From NCBI GenBank assembly GCA_964244295.1, contig CAXTIG010000040.1, positions 4,954-68,953 on the forward strand: a DNA stretch of 64,000 bases, in the 5' to 3' direction. Positions 33,665 through 42,158 of the stretch are shown here, one piece after another. Position numbers and translations under genes: made by a program. This DNA is from JAJAZB01 sp964244295 (GTDB lineage: Bacteria; Bacteroidota; Bacteroidia; Cytophagales; Spirosomataceae). Position 1 is the first letter of the stretch. The number at the start of each line of letters is the position of its first letter. The notes beneath the pieces were generated by a model, which did not search any database, was not told where the DNA came from, and saw nothing but the letters and a program-made list of their open reading frames with translations.

Positions 33665-34858
33665 TCAAGCCGGGATCATCCGATGCGGGTCGAGCACGAA
33701 TTTCTTCGCCACCCCGCTGTCGAACTCGGCGTAGCCTTCGGGGGCGCGGTCGAGGGAAACGACTTCCACGTTGACGGCCTTCGCGATTTTCACTTTGTCG
33801 TAGAGAATCGCCATCATCAAAGCTCGGTTGTACTTGATGACGGGCGTCTGACCGGTGTGAAACGAGTGGCTTTTGGCCCAGCCCAACCCGAAGCGGATGG
33901 ACAGGTTGCCGGTTTTGGCATCCTTGTCCACGCCGCCGGGGTCTTCGGTCACGTACAGGCCGGGGATGCCGATGCTGCCGCCTGCCCGCGAAATTTCCAT
34001 GAGCGAGTTGAGCACCACCGCCGGGATTTCCTTGCCCACGTCGGCCCCGTGGCCCCGGGCCTCGAAACCCACGCAGTCCACGGCGCAGTCCACTTCGGGC
34101 ACGCCCAGGATCTGGGCGATTTGCTCGGCTAGGGTATCGCTCTGGGTTAAATCCACCGTTTCGCAGCCGATAGAGCGGGCGTGGGCGAGGCGGGCTTTGT
34201 TCATGTCGCCCACGATCACCACCGCCGCGCCAAGCAACTGGGCCGAAGCCGCTGCCGCCATGCCCACCGGCCCCGCCCCGGCGATGTACACCGTGGTGCC
34301 CGGCCCCACGCCCGCGTTGACGCAGCCGTGGAAACCCGTCGGGAAGATGTCGCTGAGCATGGTCAGGTCGCGGATTTTTTCCATCGCCTGGGCTTTGTCG
34401 GGAAATTTCAGCAGGTTGAAATCGGCGTAGGGCACCATCACGTACTCGGCCTGTCCACCAATCCAGCCGCCCATGTCGACGTAGCCGTAGGCCCCACCCG
34501 CGCGGGAATCGTTGACGGTCAGGCAGATGCCCGTTTTTTGCTCCTTGCAGGTGCGGCAGCGCCCGCAGGCCACGTTGAAGGGCACCGACACGAGGTCGCC
34601 TTTTTTCAAAAACTCCACGCCCGTGCCCGCTTCGAGCACTTCGCCGGTGATTTCGTGGCCCAGCACCAGGCCGGAGGGGGCCGTGGTGCGGCCGCGCACC
34701 ATGTGCTGGTCGCTGCCGCAGATGTTGGTCGAAACCACTTTCAGAATCACCCCGTGGTCAATTTTTTTGCCTTTGGGGTTGGCCAGTTCGGGAAAGTCGA
34801 TGCCCTGCACCTCCACCTTGCCCGGCCCGGTGTACACCACGCCTCGGTTGCTTGCCAT
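33665..34858 (-). CDS. fdhA: Glutathione-independent formaldehyde dehydrogenase (FdhA-like, zinc alcohol dehydrogenase family)
   Basis: Oxidises formaldehyde (and possibly other aldehydes or alcohols) with tightly bound NAD+. 397 residues, one or two short of the Pseudomonas putida enzyme, whose sequence it follows closely from memory: NRGVVYTGPGKVEVQ, STNICGSDQHMVRGRTT (catalytic zinc Cys47), LVLGHEITGEV, the structural-zinc loop CGRCRTCKEQKTGIC, and Rossmann IAGAGPVGMAAAASAQLL. ATG at 34858 chosen. Convergent with the isomerase gene. It may detoxify formaldehyde released by nearby sugar or methylated-compound catabolism. Confidence 0.92.
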   Translation of the reverse strand: MASNRGVVYTGPGKVEVQGIDFPELANPKGKKIDHGVILKVVSTNICGSDQHMVRGRTTAPSGLVLGHEITGEVLEAGTGVEFLKKGDLVSVPFNVACGRCRTCKEQKTGICLTVNDSRAGGAYGYVDMGGWIGGQAEYVMVPYADFNLLKFPDKAQAMEKIRDLTMLSDIFPTGFHGCVNAGVGPGTTVYIAGAGPVGMAAAASAQLLGAAVVIVGDMNKARLAHARSIGCETVDLTQSDTLAEQIAQILGVPEVDCAVDCVGFEARGHGADVGKEIPAVVLNSLMEISRAGGSIGIPGLYVTEDPGGVDKDAKTGNLSIRFGLGWAKSHSFHTGQTPVIKYNRALMMAILYDKVKIAKAVNVEVVSLDRAPEGYAEFDSGVAKKFVLDPHRMIPA

Positions 34859-35001
34859 ACGGTTCAAAAAGTTTTAGAGTGGAAATCGCCGGGCCGGGGG
34901 TTGGCTCGGTTTGCGGACTCAAGGAAAAAAGGTTTCCGGTATTTTTCAAGAAAAAAGCAGAATTCTACCAGAACCGGGTAAAATTCCGCTCGTCCGAGCC
35001 G

Positions 35002-35403
35002 TCAGGCCAGGGCATCCACACCCGCCTGGGCCACGGCGTGGTCGTTTTCGACGGTGCTGCCCGAAACGCCGATGGCCCCGATCACCTCGCCGTCGCTGCC
35101 TTTGATGGGGATGCCGCCGGGGAAGGTGATTAGGCCGCCGTTGGAGACTTCGATGTTGAACAACGGGCCACCGGGTTGGGAAAGACCGCCCAACGCGCCG
35201 GTGGGCATATCGAAAAATTTGGCCGTTTTGGCTTTTTTAATCGAGATGTCGATCGACCCTAGCCAGGCCCCGTCCATGTGGGCGAAGGCCACGAGGTTGA
35301 CGCCTTCGTTGACCACCGCCACGTTCATTTTCAGGCCCAGTTCTTCCGACTTTTTTACGGCTGCTGCTACCGCTTTCTGCGCTTGTTCGAGGGTGATGTT
35401 CAT
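35002..35403 (-). CDS. GlcG/HbpS-family (DUF336) protein
   Basis: 133 residues covering the whole HbpS/GlcG/PduO-C domain: ITLEQAQKAVAAAVKKSEEL, MNVAVVNEGVNLVAFAHMDGA, and the C-terminal GGIPIKGSDGEVIGAIGVSG. Family members bind haem or corrinoids or act as uncharacterised partners in glycolate or diol metabolism; function here is unknown. ATG at 35403 begins the domain. Same strand as fdhA, 143 bases upstream of it, so possibly in one unit. Divergent from the epimerase at 35632. Confidence 0.85.
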   Translation of the reverse strand: MNITLEQAQKAVAAAVKKSEELGLKMNVAVVNEGVNLVAFAHMDGAWLGSIDISIKKAKTAKFFDMPTGALGGLSQPGGPLFNIEVSNGGLITFPGGIPIKGSDGEVIGAIGVSGSTVENDHAVAQAGVDALA

Positions 35404-35563
35404 GGTTTTGTGAAAAAGAATGGATAAAGCGCCCACTGGTTTCTATGCCCCTTCTCCGGGCAAGGGAAATGGCGGCGCAAGAATCCGAAAAAAGCCGGGG
35501 GCGGTCGTTGAACGATTCTCGCATTTTATTGAAGCATCCTCGCATTCCGCTGAGGTTGGAAGA

Positions 35564-35625
35564 TTTGAGGTTTGAAAGTTTGAGGATGTTTCTACCTTCA
35601 AACCTCAAACCATTCAAACCTCAAA
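35564..35625. repeat. Low-complexity inverted repeat (TTTGAGG words) abutting the epimerase start
   Basis: Arms TTTGAGGTTTGAA.. (35564-35585) and the G-free complement (35603-35625), with a one-base bulge. 35589-35631 contains no G and is the direct leader of the ATG at 35632. Confidence 0.82.
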
Positions 35626-35631
35626 CCCAAA

Positions 35632-36480
35632 ATGCGCTTCGGCATCAACACGTTTCTGTTTTCCTCACCCTTCACCAACGACAGCACCCGCTGGTTTCCC
35701 ACGTTTAAAAAATGGGGCTTCGATGCCGTGGAAATTGCCCTGGAAGACCCCGCCAACATCGACCCGGCCTTCATCCGCGAGGAACTCGACCAGAATCGCC
35801 TCCGCGCCGACGTACTCTGCGCCGCCATGGGGCCGGGCCGCGACCTGCGCGGCACGCCGGAGGAGCAGGCCGGAGCGCTCAATTACCTCACTACATTGCT
35901 GGGACTGATGCCCGCGTTGGGGAGTTCGTTGCTGGTAGGGCCACTGTATTCGACGGTGGGCCGGGCCGGTCAGAATTCGCCGGAGGAGCACGAGCGCCAG
36001 TGGAATCTAGTGGTGGGCCACCTGCGCACCCTCGCCGATCGCGCCGAAAGTCTCGACCTGCGCCTGGCCATCGAGCCGCTCAACCGGTTTGAAACGGATT
36101 TTATCAATACCGGTGAGCAGGCCCGGTACCTGGTGGAGGCCGTGGGTAGCCCGGCGCTGGGCCTGCACTTCGATACCTTTCACATGAACATCGAGGAGAA
36201 ATCGCTGCCCGAGGCCATCCGGCGGGCGGGGGCACACCTGTGGCACCTGCACGCCTGCGGCAACGACCGGGGCACGCCCGGCAACGACCACACCGACTGG
36301 CCCGGCACTGCCGCCGCCCTGCGTGCGATCGACTACCGGGGCTACGCCACCATCGAGTCGTTTACGGTCGACGTGAAGGCCATGGCCAAAGCCGCCGCCA
36401 TCTGGCGGCAAATCGAACCCTCGCGGGAAGAGATTGCGGTGAAGGGGCTGGCGTTTTTGAAAGGGGTGATGCCTGTCTGA
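35632..36480 (+). CDS. D-tagatose/D-psicose 3-epimerase-like sugar epimerase
   Basis: C3-epimerises a free ketose using a divalent metal. 282 residues. The four metal ligands of the family fall at the expected places: Glu148 (LRLAIEPLNRFETDFINT), Asp181 (HFDTFHMNIEE), His207 (HLHACGNDRGTPGNDH) and Glu242 (YATIESF), each two less than in the Agrobacterium psicose epimerase numbering as I recall it. Substrate may be another ketose. Leader is G-free. The gene ends Val-stop (GTC TGA) inside a palindrome that also encodes the end of the convergent TPR gene. Confidence 0.87.
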   Translation: MRFGINTFLFSSPFTNDSTRWFPTFKKWGFDAVEIALEDPANIDPAFIREELDQNRLRADVLCAAMGPGRDLRGTPEEQAGALNYLTTLLGLMPALGSSLLVGPLYSTVGRAGQNSPEEHERQWNLVVGHLRTLADRAESLDLRLAIEPLNRFETDFINTGEQARYLVEAVGSPALGLHFDTFHMNIEEKSLPEAIRRAGAHLWHLHACGNDRGTPGNDHTDWPGTAAALRAIDYRGYATIESFTVDVKAMAKAAAIWRQIEPSREEIAVKGLAFLKGVMPV

Positions 36481-36580
36481 ATCAGAATTTACAGAATTGG
36501 AGAATTTTCAGAATTCAAAAATCAACTGTTCAGCAGCGAATTCTGAAAATTCTTCAATTCTGTAAATTCTGATTCAGACA
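36474..36580. repeat. Palindrome spanning both stop codons of convergent genes
   Basis: 43-nt arms at 36474-36516 and 36538-36580 with one mismatch; words CAGAATTTACAGAATTG. The outer ends supply GTC TGA (Val-stop) for both the epimerase (plus) and the TPR protein (minus). Confidence 0.93.
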
Positions 36581-37692
36581 TCCTTCAGCGCCTTTCGCGC
36601 CTCCTCCACCGTCGCACGGTATTCAGACAACTTGAGGGCCTGACGGAAGTGTTCACGGGCTTTGGCCCGATCCCCGGCGCGTTGGGCGATGCGCCCTAAA
36701 CCGAGCCAGGCCATGCCCACGTAGTCTTTCGTGAAGCGTTCGCCCGGTGGGGTTTTGAGGACTTTCTGGTAGAGTGCCGTGGCGGCTTTGTCATTTTTAC
36801 GAAACTTTTCCTGAACGATTCCCGCCAGCACCGTACCCGCCAGGGAGGGCACTATCCCGCTGGTCTGCATCAATCGCTCGGCGACAGACTCGGCTTCGGC
36901 GTAACGGCCCGTGAGCACCAGGGCCTCCGCGTGGCGAGCGGTAAAGAGCGGATTACGGGGAAATTTTTCGTACAGGAGCGTCGAAAACGGCAAGGCGTGG
37001 GCGGGCTGGTTTTCGTGCTTGATGAGGTCGTAGGCGAGGTAGTACGCCGCTTCGTAGCGGGTGAAGTTTCCCTTTTTTACCGCCATTTCCAGTTGCTGCA
37101 AGCCCAGTTTTTTGTCACCGCTGGCAAAGAAAATCATCAGCGGTTTTACGATGCCGTGGTTTTCGGGGTACTGCACGCGATAGTAGTTGTAGAGGCCGGT
37201 CGAGAAATAAAATTCCGGGTTTTGGTCCATCCGGTTGAAGCCTTTTTTCAAATACGCATACGCCCGCCGCGCTTCGCCGACGGCCTTCATCGACTCGCCC
37301 GCGTCGGACTGCTGCATGGCCAGGAAACTGTGGGCGGTGAGCAGGAAAAAATGGGCTTCGTCGTCGTAGTTGCCGGTGGCGAGTAGCTTTTCGCCCAAGT
37401 CGATGGCTTGGTTGACCGTGGCAACGTACTGACGGGTAGCGGTCGGGTTTTTACTCAGGGGCAGGTATTGCCAGTACAGGTGCAGCGCTTGCAACACCGG
37501 CCCAACCGGGTGCTGTGGGTAGCGGCTACGGAGGCGGGTAAGTAGTGGCGGAACTTCGGTAAATTCGTAGTTATAAATTTTCTCGATGCTTTGCAACACC
37601 AGATCCTGCGCGGCGGAATCAGTTTGGAGTTGGGCGGGCGACGGGGAAAATGCAGAAAAGACGATTCCAAAAACCAGCAGTATTTTTTTCAT
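36574..37692 (-). CDS. Exported tetratricopeptide-repeat protein
   Basis: 372 residues: signal peptide (MKKILLVFGIVFSAFSPSPA), then helical repeats of TPR type throughout, most clearly at the end (KDYVGMAWLGLGRIAQRAGDRAKAREHFRQALKLS, given here as separate pieces GMAWLGLGRIAQRAGDRAKA and EHFRQALKLSEY) and at PLFTARHAEALVLTGRYAEA. Probably a periplasmic scaffold; partner unknown. Divergent from the M16 peptidase gene, with a spacerless 40-bp palindrome between them. Last codon and stop lie in a palindrome. Confidence 0.8.
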   Translation of the reverse strand: MKKILLVFGIVFSAFSPSPAQLQTDSAAQDLVLQSIEKIYNYEFTEVPPLLTRLRSRYPQHPVGPVLQALHLYWQYLPLSKNPTATRQYVATVNQAIDLGEKLLATGNYDDEAHFFLLTAHSFLAMQQSDAGESMKAVGEARRAYAYLKKGFNRMDQNPEFYFSTGLYNYYRVQYPENHGIVKPLMIFFASGDKKLGLQQLEMAVKKGNFTRYEAAYYLAYDLIKHENQPAHALPFSTLLYEKFPRNPLFTARHAEALVLTGRYAEAESVAERLMQTSGIVPSLAGTVLAGIVQEKFRKNDKAATALYQKVLKTPPGERFTKDYVGMAWLGLGRIAQRAGDRAKAREHFRQALKLSEYRATVEEARKALKDV

Positions 37693-37729
37693 GTAAAAAA
37701 TTAGAATTCAAGGCTTTAATTCCTGTAGT

Positions 37730-37769
37730 CGCTCCGTAGCGTAGGGTTTAAACCCTACGCTACGGAGCG
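37730..37769. repeat. Perfect 40-bp palindrome without spacer
   Basis: CGCTCCGTAGCGTAGGGTTT (37730-37749) followed immediately by its exact reverse complement, in the divergent region between the TPR and M16 genes. Could extrude as a cruciform. Confidence 0.92.
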
Positions 37770-37842
37770 GGCTAATTCGGAAGCCCGTACCATCCACAAC
37801 GAAACTTCCTATCAGAATCGGTAGTTTTGCCGGTAAAGAAAA

Positions 37843-37906
37843 AGCCCCAACCCCCAAAGGGGCTTTTTAATACGAATACGTAAAGCCCCCTTTGGGGGTT
37901 GGGGCT
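37843..37906. repeat. Inverted repeat, CCCCAACCCCC family, before the M16 gene
   Basis: AGCCCCAACCCCCAAAGGGG (from 37843, 24 nt) pairs with 37882-37906 apart from one extra base. Ends 8 bases before the M16 start codon. Similar to 9583-9639. Confidence 0.85.
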
Positions 37907-37914
37907 GCTGATTC

Positions 37915-39156
37915 ATGATTCACTACGACCACTTCACCCTCGACAACGGCCTGCGCGTGTACGTTCACGAAGACCACACCACGCCGATGGCCGCCGTCAA
38001 TTTGCTTTACAACGTCGGCTCCCGCGACGAAGACCCCGCCCGCACCGGCTTTGCGCACCTGTTTGAGCACCTGATGTTTGGCGGCTCGAGGAACATTCCG
38101 GCCTACGACGAACCCCTGCAAAAAGTGGGTGGCGAAAACAACGCCTTCACCAGCCCGGACCTCACCAACTACTACATCACCCTGCCCGCCGTCAACCTCG
38201 AAACGGCCTTCTGGCTCGAAAGCGACCGGATGATGGCGCTTTCCTTCGACCCGACCGTGCTGGAGGTGCAACAAAAAGTGGTGGTCGAGGAATTTAAACA
38301 ACGCTACCTCAACCAGCCTTACGGCGACATCTGGCTTAAACTCCGTCCGCTGGCTTATCAGGTACACCCCTACCGCTGGGCCACCATCGGCAAGGAAATT
38401 TCGCACATCGAAGAAGCCAGCCTCGACGATGTGCGCGGTTTTTTCTACAAATACTACCTGCCCAACAACGCCATCCTCGTCGTGGCCGGGCACGTGACCG
38501 TCGAGCAGGTAAAAACCCTCTGCGCCCGTTGGTTCGCGCCGATTCCGGCGGGCGAGGCTTACGTGCGCCAACTGCCCCTGGAACCGCCGCAGACCGAGGC
38601 CCGGTTTGAAGAAACCAGCGCCAACGTGCCGCTCAATGCACTCTACAAAGCCTGGCACATGCCCGCCCGCTACGCCGCCGATTTCCAGGCCGCCGACCTG
38701 CTGGCCGACGTGCTCGGGCGGGGGAAATCGGCGCGGTTGTACCAAAAGTTGGTGAAGGAAAACCGGCTGTTCAACAACGTAAACGCCTACACGACCTCCT
38801 CACTCGACCCCGGTTTGCTGGTCATCCAGGGCAACCTCAACCCCGGCATTTCGCTCGAAGATGCCGACGCGGCCGTGACGGAACTGGTCGATGCCGTGGT
38901 AAAGGCCGGGGTCGAAGAGGCCGAACTGGCGAAGGTGAAAAACCAGGCCGAAGCCACGCTGGCTTTTTCGGAAGTTGAGCTACTCAACCGGGCCATGAAC
39001 CTGGCCTTCGCCGCCAACGCGGGCGACGCCGAACTGGTGAACCGCGAGTCGGAAACCATCCAAGCCGTCACCACCGACGCCGTGCGCCAGGCCGCCCAAA
39101 CCGTGTTCCGGCCCGAAAATGGCTCGACGTTGTACTACCGTTCCGTTCAAAATTAA
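37915..39156 (+). CDS. M16-family zinc peptidase
   Basis: Inverted-zincin metallopeptidase related to pitrilysin and the mitochondrial processing peptidase. 413 residues, one catalytic half. The HxxEH site is HLFEH (48-52), and the third ligand Glu is in VVVEEFKQR about 75 residues on. Typical stretches: LDNGLRVYVHEDHTTPMAAV, GGENNAFTSPDLTNYY and the C-terminal LADVLGRGKSARLYQKLV. No signal peptide is visible with this ATG, so it may be cytoplasmic. No inactive partner gene is adjacent. Followed by a GTCATCC element and ispF. Confidence 0.92.
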   Translation: MIHYDHFTLDNGLRVYVHEDHTTPMAAVNLLYNVGSRDEDPARTGFAHLFEHLMFGGSRNIPAYDEPLQKVGGENNAFTSPDLTNYYITLPAVNLETAFWLESDRMMALSFDPTVLEVQQKVVVEEFKQRYLNQPYGDIWLKLRPLAYQVHPYRWATIGKEISHIEEASLDDVRGFFYKYYLPNNAILVVAGHVTVEQVKTLCARWFAPIPAGEAYVRQLPLEPPQTEARFEETSANVPLNALYKAWHMPARYAADFQAADLLADVLGRGKSARLYQKLVKENRLFNNVNAYTTSSLDPGLLVIQGNLNPGISLEDADAAVTELVDAVVKAGVEEAELAKVKNQAEATLAFSEVELLNRAMNLAFAANAGDAELVNRESETIQAVTTDAVRQAAQTVFRPENGSTLYYRSVQN

Positions 39157-39170
39157 TCCCCGACGCTGTC

Positions 39171-39256
39171 ATCCAGAGCGCAGCGAAGGATCTTCCGCCC
39201 CTACCTCTAAGCTGGTTGGAAGGTCACCGCGAAAGATCCTTCGCTGCGCTCTGGAT
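39171..39256. repeat. Palindromic element, GTCATCC family
   Basis: Perfect 24-bp core arms at 39171-39194 and 39233-39256; the outer GCTGTC of the left side has lost matching bases on the right side. Right end lies 14 bases before the ispF ATG. Confidence 0.88.
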
Positions 39257-39269
39257 AGCAAAGAAAACC

Positions 39270-39749
39270 ATGAACTTCCGCATCGGCCAGGGCTACGACG
39301 TACACCAACTCGCCGAGGGGCGGCCCTTCTGGCTGGGCGGCATCGTGGTGCCGCACACCCACGGCGGGCTGGGCCACTCCGACGCCGACGTGCTCATCCA
39401 CGTCATCTGCGACGCGCTGCTGGGCGCGGCCAATTTGCGCAACATCGGCTTTCATTTTTCCGACCAAGACCCGCAGTACAAAAACGTGGACAGTAAAATT
39501 TTGCTCCGAAAGGTGCTAGAAATGGTGCGGGAAAAAGGCTACGAAGTGGGCAACCTGGACGCCACCGTGGTGTTGCAGGCACCCAAACTCAACCCCCACA
39601 TTCCCGCCATGAAAACCTGCCTGGCCGGGGTGATGGGGTTGGACGAAGAAGCCATTTCCATCAAAGCCACCACCTCCGAGCATTTGGGCTTCGTGGGCCG
39701 GAAAGAAGGCGTGGCCGCGTTTTGCGTGGCGCTGATTTTTAAGAACTGA
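39270..39749 (+). CDS. ispF: 2-C-methyl-D-erythritol 2,4-cyclodiphosphate synthase
   Basis: Zinc enzyme of the MEP isoprenoid pathway. 159 residues. Metal ligands Asp10 and His12 (GQGYDVHQL) and His36 (GLGHSDADV) are present, as are FSDQDPQYKNVDS and the C-terminal IKATTSEHLGFVGRKEGVAA. The ATG at 39270 begins the conserved MNFRIGQGYD; the longer frame reads through the preceding repeat. No other MEP genes are adjacent. Confidence 0.95.
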   Translation: MNFRIGQGYDVHQLAEGRPFWLGGIVVPHTHGGLGHSDADVLIHVICDALLGAANLRNIGFHFSDQDPQYKNVDSKILLRKVLEMVREKGYEVGNLDATVVLQAPKLNPHIPAMKTCLAGVMGLDEEAISIKATTSEHLGFVGRKEGVAAFCVALIFKN

Positions 39750-39758
39750 AGTACCGAA

Positions 39759-39869
39759 CGTCATGCCGAACTTGTTTCGGCATCTTCCCGTGTGCTAACC
39801 GAGTGGTTTGTCAATAACCAAGTAAGTAGTCAGCCGAGGGGAAGATGCCGAAACAAGTTCGGCATGACG
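39759..39869. repeat. Palindromic element, GTCATGCCGAAC subfamily
   Basis: Perfect 31-bp arms at 39759-39789 and 39839-39869, loop 49 nt; core CGTCATGCCGAACTTGTTTC. Lies 9 bases after the ispF stop. A second small hairpin (ACGATTTTGA/TCAAAATCGT, 39867-39893) overlaps its end, just before the MFS start. Confidence 0.92.
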
Positions 39870-39897
39870 ATTTTGAAGTAATCTCAAAATCGTCATC

Positions 39898-41175
39898 ATG
39901 CCCGAACTCACCGCCCCCCGGCGCGCGCCCCTCGTCACCATTTTCCTGACCGTCTTCATCGACCTCCTCGGCGTGGGCATCATCGTGCCCATCTCGGCCC
40001 CGCTGCTGTTTGAAAGCGGCGGTCTGCTCGCCGATTCGGTTCCCTACGCCGAGCGCACGAAACTGCTGGGCTACCTGCTGGGCATTTTCATGTTTTTCCA
40101 GTTTTTCAGCGGACCGCTGCTGGGGAGTTTGTCCGATAAATTCGGGCGGCGCAAGGTGCTTACCCTCAGTTTGCTGGCTACCATTGCGGGCTTTGCGCTG
40201 TTTGCGTTGGGGATTTACTGGAAAAACATCGCCGTCTTGTTCGTCTCGCGGGCCTTTCTGGGCACGGCCTCCGGCAACCTTTCGGTGGTGTACTCGGCCA
40301 TTGCCGACGTGAGCGCCCCGGCCTCGAAGGCCAAAAATTTCGGCTTAGTCGGGGCGGCCTTCAGCCTCGGCTTCATCATCGGGCCGGTCATCGGGGGGCT
40401 GCTCTCCGACCCGACGCTGGTCTCCTGGTTCAGCCCGGCAACGCCCTTCCTCTTTTCGGCCCTGCTGGCGACGGTCAACCTCGTGCTGATTTACCTCAAT
40501 TTTCCCGAAACCCTCGCCTCTCCCAACCGGCAGGCCGTTGTCAGTCCCTGGACGGGCCTCCGCAACCTTGCGAAGGGCTTCAACAATCCTACCCTCCGGC
40601 CCATCTTCACGGTGGGGTTTCTGTTCACGTTCGGGTTTGCGTTTTTCGTGCAGTTTTTTCAGGTGTACCTCATCAAAAAATTCGATTGGAACGCCCAGAA
40701 CCTGAGTTACTACTTCGGCTACATCGGCATTTGGGGCGTGATTACGCAGGGCGGGATTTTACGGTTGCTCTCCAAACGGGTGCAACCCCGGCAGGTGCTG
40801 GTGGTCACGCTGCTCTGCAATTCGCTGGCCTACCTACTCCTTCACCTGCCCAACGTGCCCTGGCAGTTGTACCTCACGGTGCCGTTGCTGTCCATTCCGC
40901 AGGGGCTGAGTTTCCCCAATCTCTCCTCCCTAGTCTCCAATGCGTCCCCGCCCGAATTGCAGGGCGAAACGTTGGGCATTCAGCAATCGGTGCAGACCCT
41001 GGCGCAGTTTCTGGTCACGCCCCTGGGCGGCTACGCCATCGGGCATTTCGGTGAAGGCTCGGTGCTGTACTTCGCTTCGGCGTTTGTGGGGCTGGCTTGG
41101 GTGGTGTTTGTGGGGACGGTGTGGCGGCGACCAGTGGTGGCGGGGCCGGGGGAACCGGTGGTAAAAACAGCATGA
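39898..41175 (+). CDS. Major facilitator superfamily transporter (TetA/TCR-like)
   Basis: 425 residues with about 12 hydrophobic helices. The loop 2-3 signature reads GSLSDKFGRRKVLTLSLL, and helix 5 has AFSLGFIIGPVIGGLLSD, the antiporter motif, so it is probably a proton-coupled drug or metabolite exporter. Starts PRRAPLVTIFLTVFIDLLGV, as in Tet-type members. Its TGA overlaps the ATG of the small DUF2442-like gene (ATGA, 41172-41175). Substrate unknown. Confidence 0.9.
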   Translation: MPELTAPRRAPLVTIFLTVFIDLLGVGIIVPISAPLLFESGGLLADSVPYAERTKLLGYLLGIFMFFQFFSGPLLGSLSDKFGRRKVLTLSLLATIAGFALFALGIYWKNIAVLFVSRAFLGTASGNLSVVYSAIADVSAPASKAKNFGLVGAAFSLGFIIGPVIGGLLSDPTLVSWFSPATPFLFSALLATVNLVLIYLNFPETLASPNRQAVVSPWTGLRNLAKGFNNPTLRPIFTVGFLFTFGFAFFVQFFQVYLIKKFDWNAQNLSYYFGYIGIWGVITQGGILRLLSKRVQPRQVLVVTLLCNSLAYLLLHLPNVPWQLYLTVPLLSIPQGLSFPNLSSLVSNASPPELQGETLGIQQSVQTLAQFLVTPLGGYAIGHFGEGSVLYFASAFVGLAWVVFVGTVWRRPVVAGPGEPVVKTA

Positions 41176-41426
41176 AAACGAAAACACTTGCCGTCGATTC
41201 GGCCCGTTACCTCGACGGACTCCGCCTTGAAATCCAGTTTTCGGACGGCACCCAACGCGTGTTGGATTTTCGCCCATCCATCGAACGCCAACAAATTCCA
41301 GATTACCAAGCTTACCTGAACCCGGAGAAATTCAAGGAATTTAAAATCGAAGCGGGAAACGTAGGGTGGGGGGAAGACTGGGATTTGGTTTATCCGGTTT
41401 GGAAGTTGTACGAGGGAATGGTGTGA
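41172..41426 (+). CDS. DUF2442-like small protein
   Basis: 84 residues. The pattern of short beta strands (LDGLRLEIQFSDGTQRVLDF), then LNPEKFKEFKIEAGNVGWGE and a final DLVYPVWKLYEG, matches DUF2442 proteins, which often accompany toxin-antitoxin genes or DUF4160 proteins. No such partner is present here; instead it is translationally coupled to the MFS gene. Function unknown. Confidence 0.7.
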   Translation: MKTKTLAVDSARYLDGLRLEIQFSDGTQRVLDFRPSIERQQIPDYQAYLNPEKFKEFKIEAGNVGWGEDWDLVYPVWKLYEGMV

Positions 41427-41528
41427 ATCTCGGTTGCTTTGAGGAGTCATCGGCAGGCCAGTATCCCTGACCGTTCGCAAAAAAAAACGACCGTACTGTT
41501 TGGTTTTTAAGCGGTTCGTGGGCAGTTT

Positions 41529-41582
41529 TGTCGAAAGCCCTCCCCAGTACGTGCTCCCACGTACTGGGGAGGGCTTTCGACA
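41529..41582. repeat. Hairpin with perfect 25-bp arms
   Basis: Arms at 41529-41553 and 41558-41582 (TGTCGAAAGCCCTCCCCAGT...), loop 4 nt. Followed by a G-free leader (41580-41600) for the next ATG. Confidence 0.92.
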
Positions 41583-41600
41583 TTCAAACCCTTTCAAACC

Positions 41601-42088
41601 ATGAAAAAGAATTTTTACCTTCCCTGCTTTCTGGTTTTTGCCCTGCTCGCCTGCGGCAAGAAAGACGATTCTCCCCAACCCGTAGATGACCCGGCCCAAT
41701 GGACGGAATCCAAACGAAACGACGTGATTCGGGAAGTCTGGAGAAGAGATTCGGCATGATCTTGCAGAGTGTGCCACAGTTTATGCCGAATGGCGCTGAT
41801 GATGGAAGTACGCCTCCTGACATAACCGACCACACTTGGTCTAATGAAGACGCAGCCCGGATGCGCGACGCAATCTACACTCAGGTTGAACGCAATGGAA
41901 AAAAATACGATAGTTGGCGCTCCCAGACCTTCCCGGCGACCCGAAAAGGAAAATCTTATGAACTGTACTATTATCAGGCAAAGGCCACTGCTCCCAATAC
42001 ATACTGGGCAGGTAAAGCGATTCAAGAGAAAGGGGAAACCGATGGCTCTAATTGGCCGGGCGCGATTCTATCGTATTCTGTGAAGTAA
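41601..42088 (+). pseudogene. Lipoprotein gene with a frameshift
   Basis: The frame from 41601 gives a good lipoprotein leader (MKKNFYLPCFLVFALLACGK, lipobox LLAC) and runs to a TGA at 41757-41759. A second frame, open from 41699 to 42088, carries the rest: ILQSVPQFMPNGADDGSTPP, then WSNEDAARMRDAIYTQVERN and a coherent C-terminus. A single-base shift in the 41699-41757 overlap would join them into a protein of about 160 residues. Product unknown. Either a recent pseudogene, a phase-variable gene or a sequencing error. Confidence 0.6.
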
Positions 42089-42123
42089 GGTTACAAATTT
42101 TATACAGCTTGAGTTTTAGCCAG

Positions 42124-42158
42124 AAAGGCCGTCTTGATTAATCAGGACGGCCTTTTTT
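42124..42158. terminator. Bidirectional terminator before the MATE gene end
   Basis: AAAGGCCGTCTTGAT pairs with ATCAGGACGGCCTTTTTT around a 2-nt centre; convergent genes. Confidence 0.8.
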
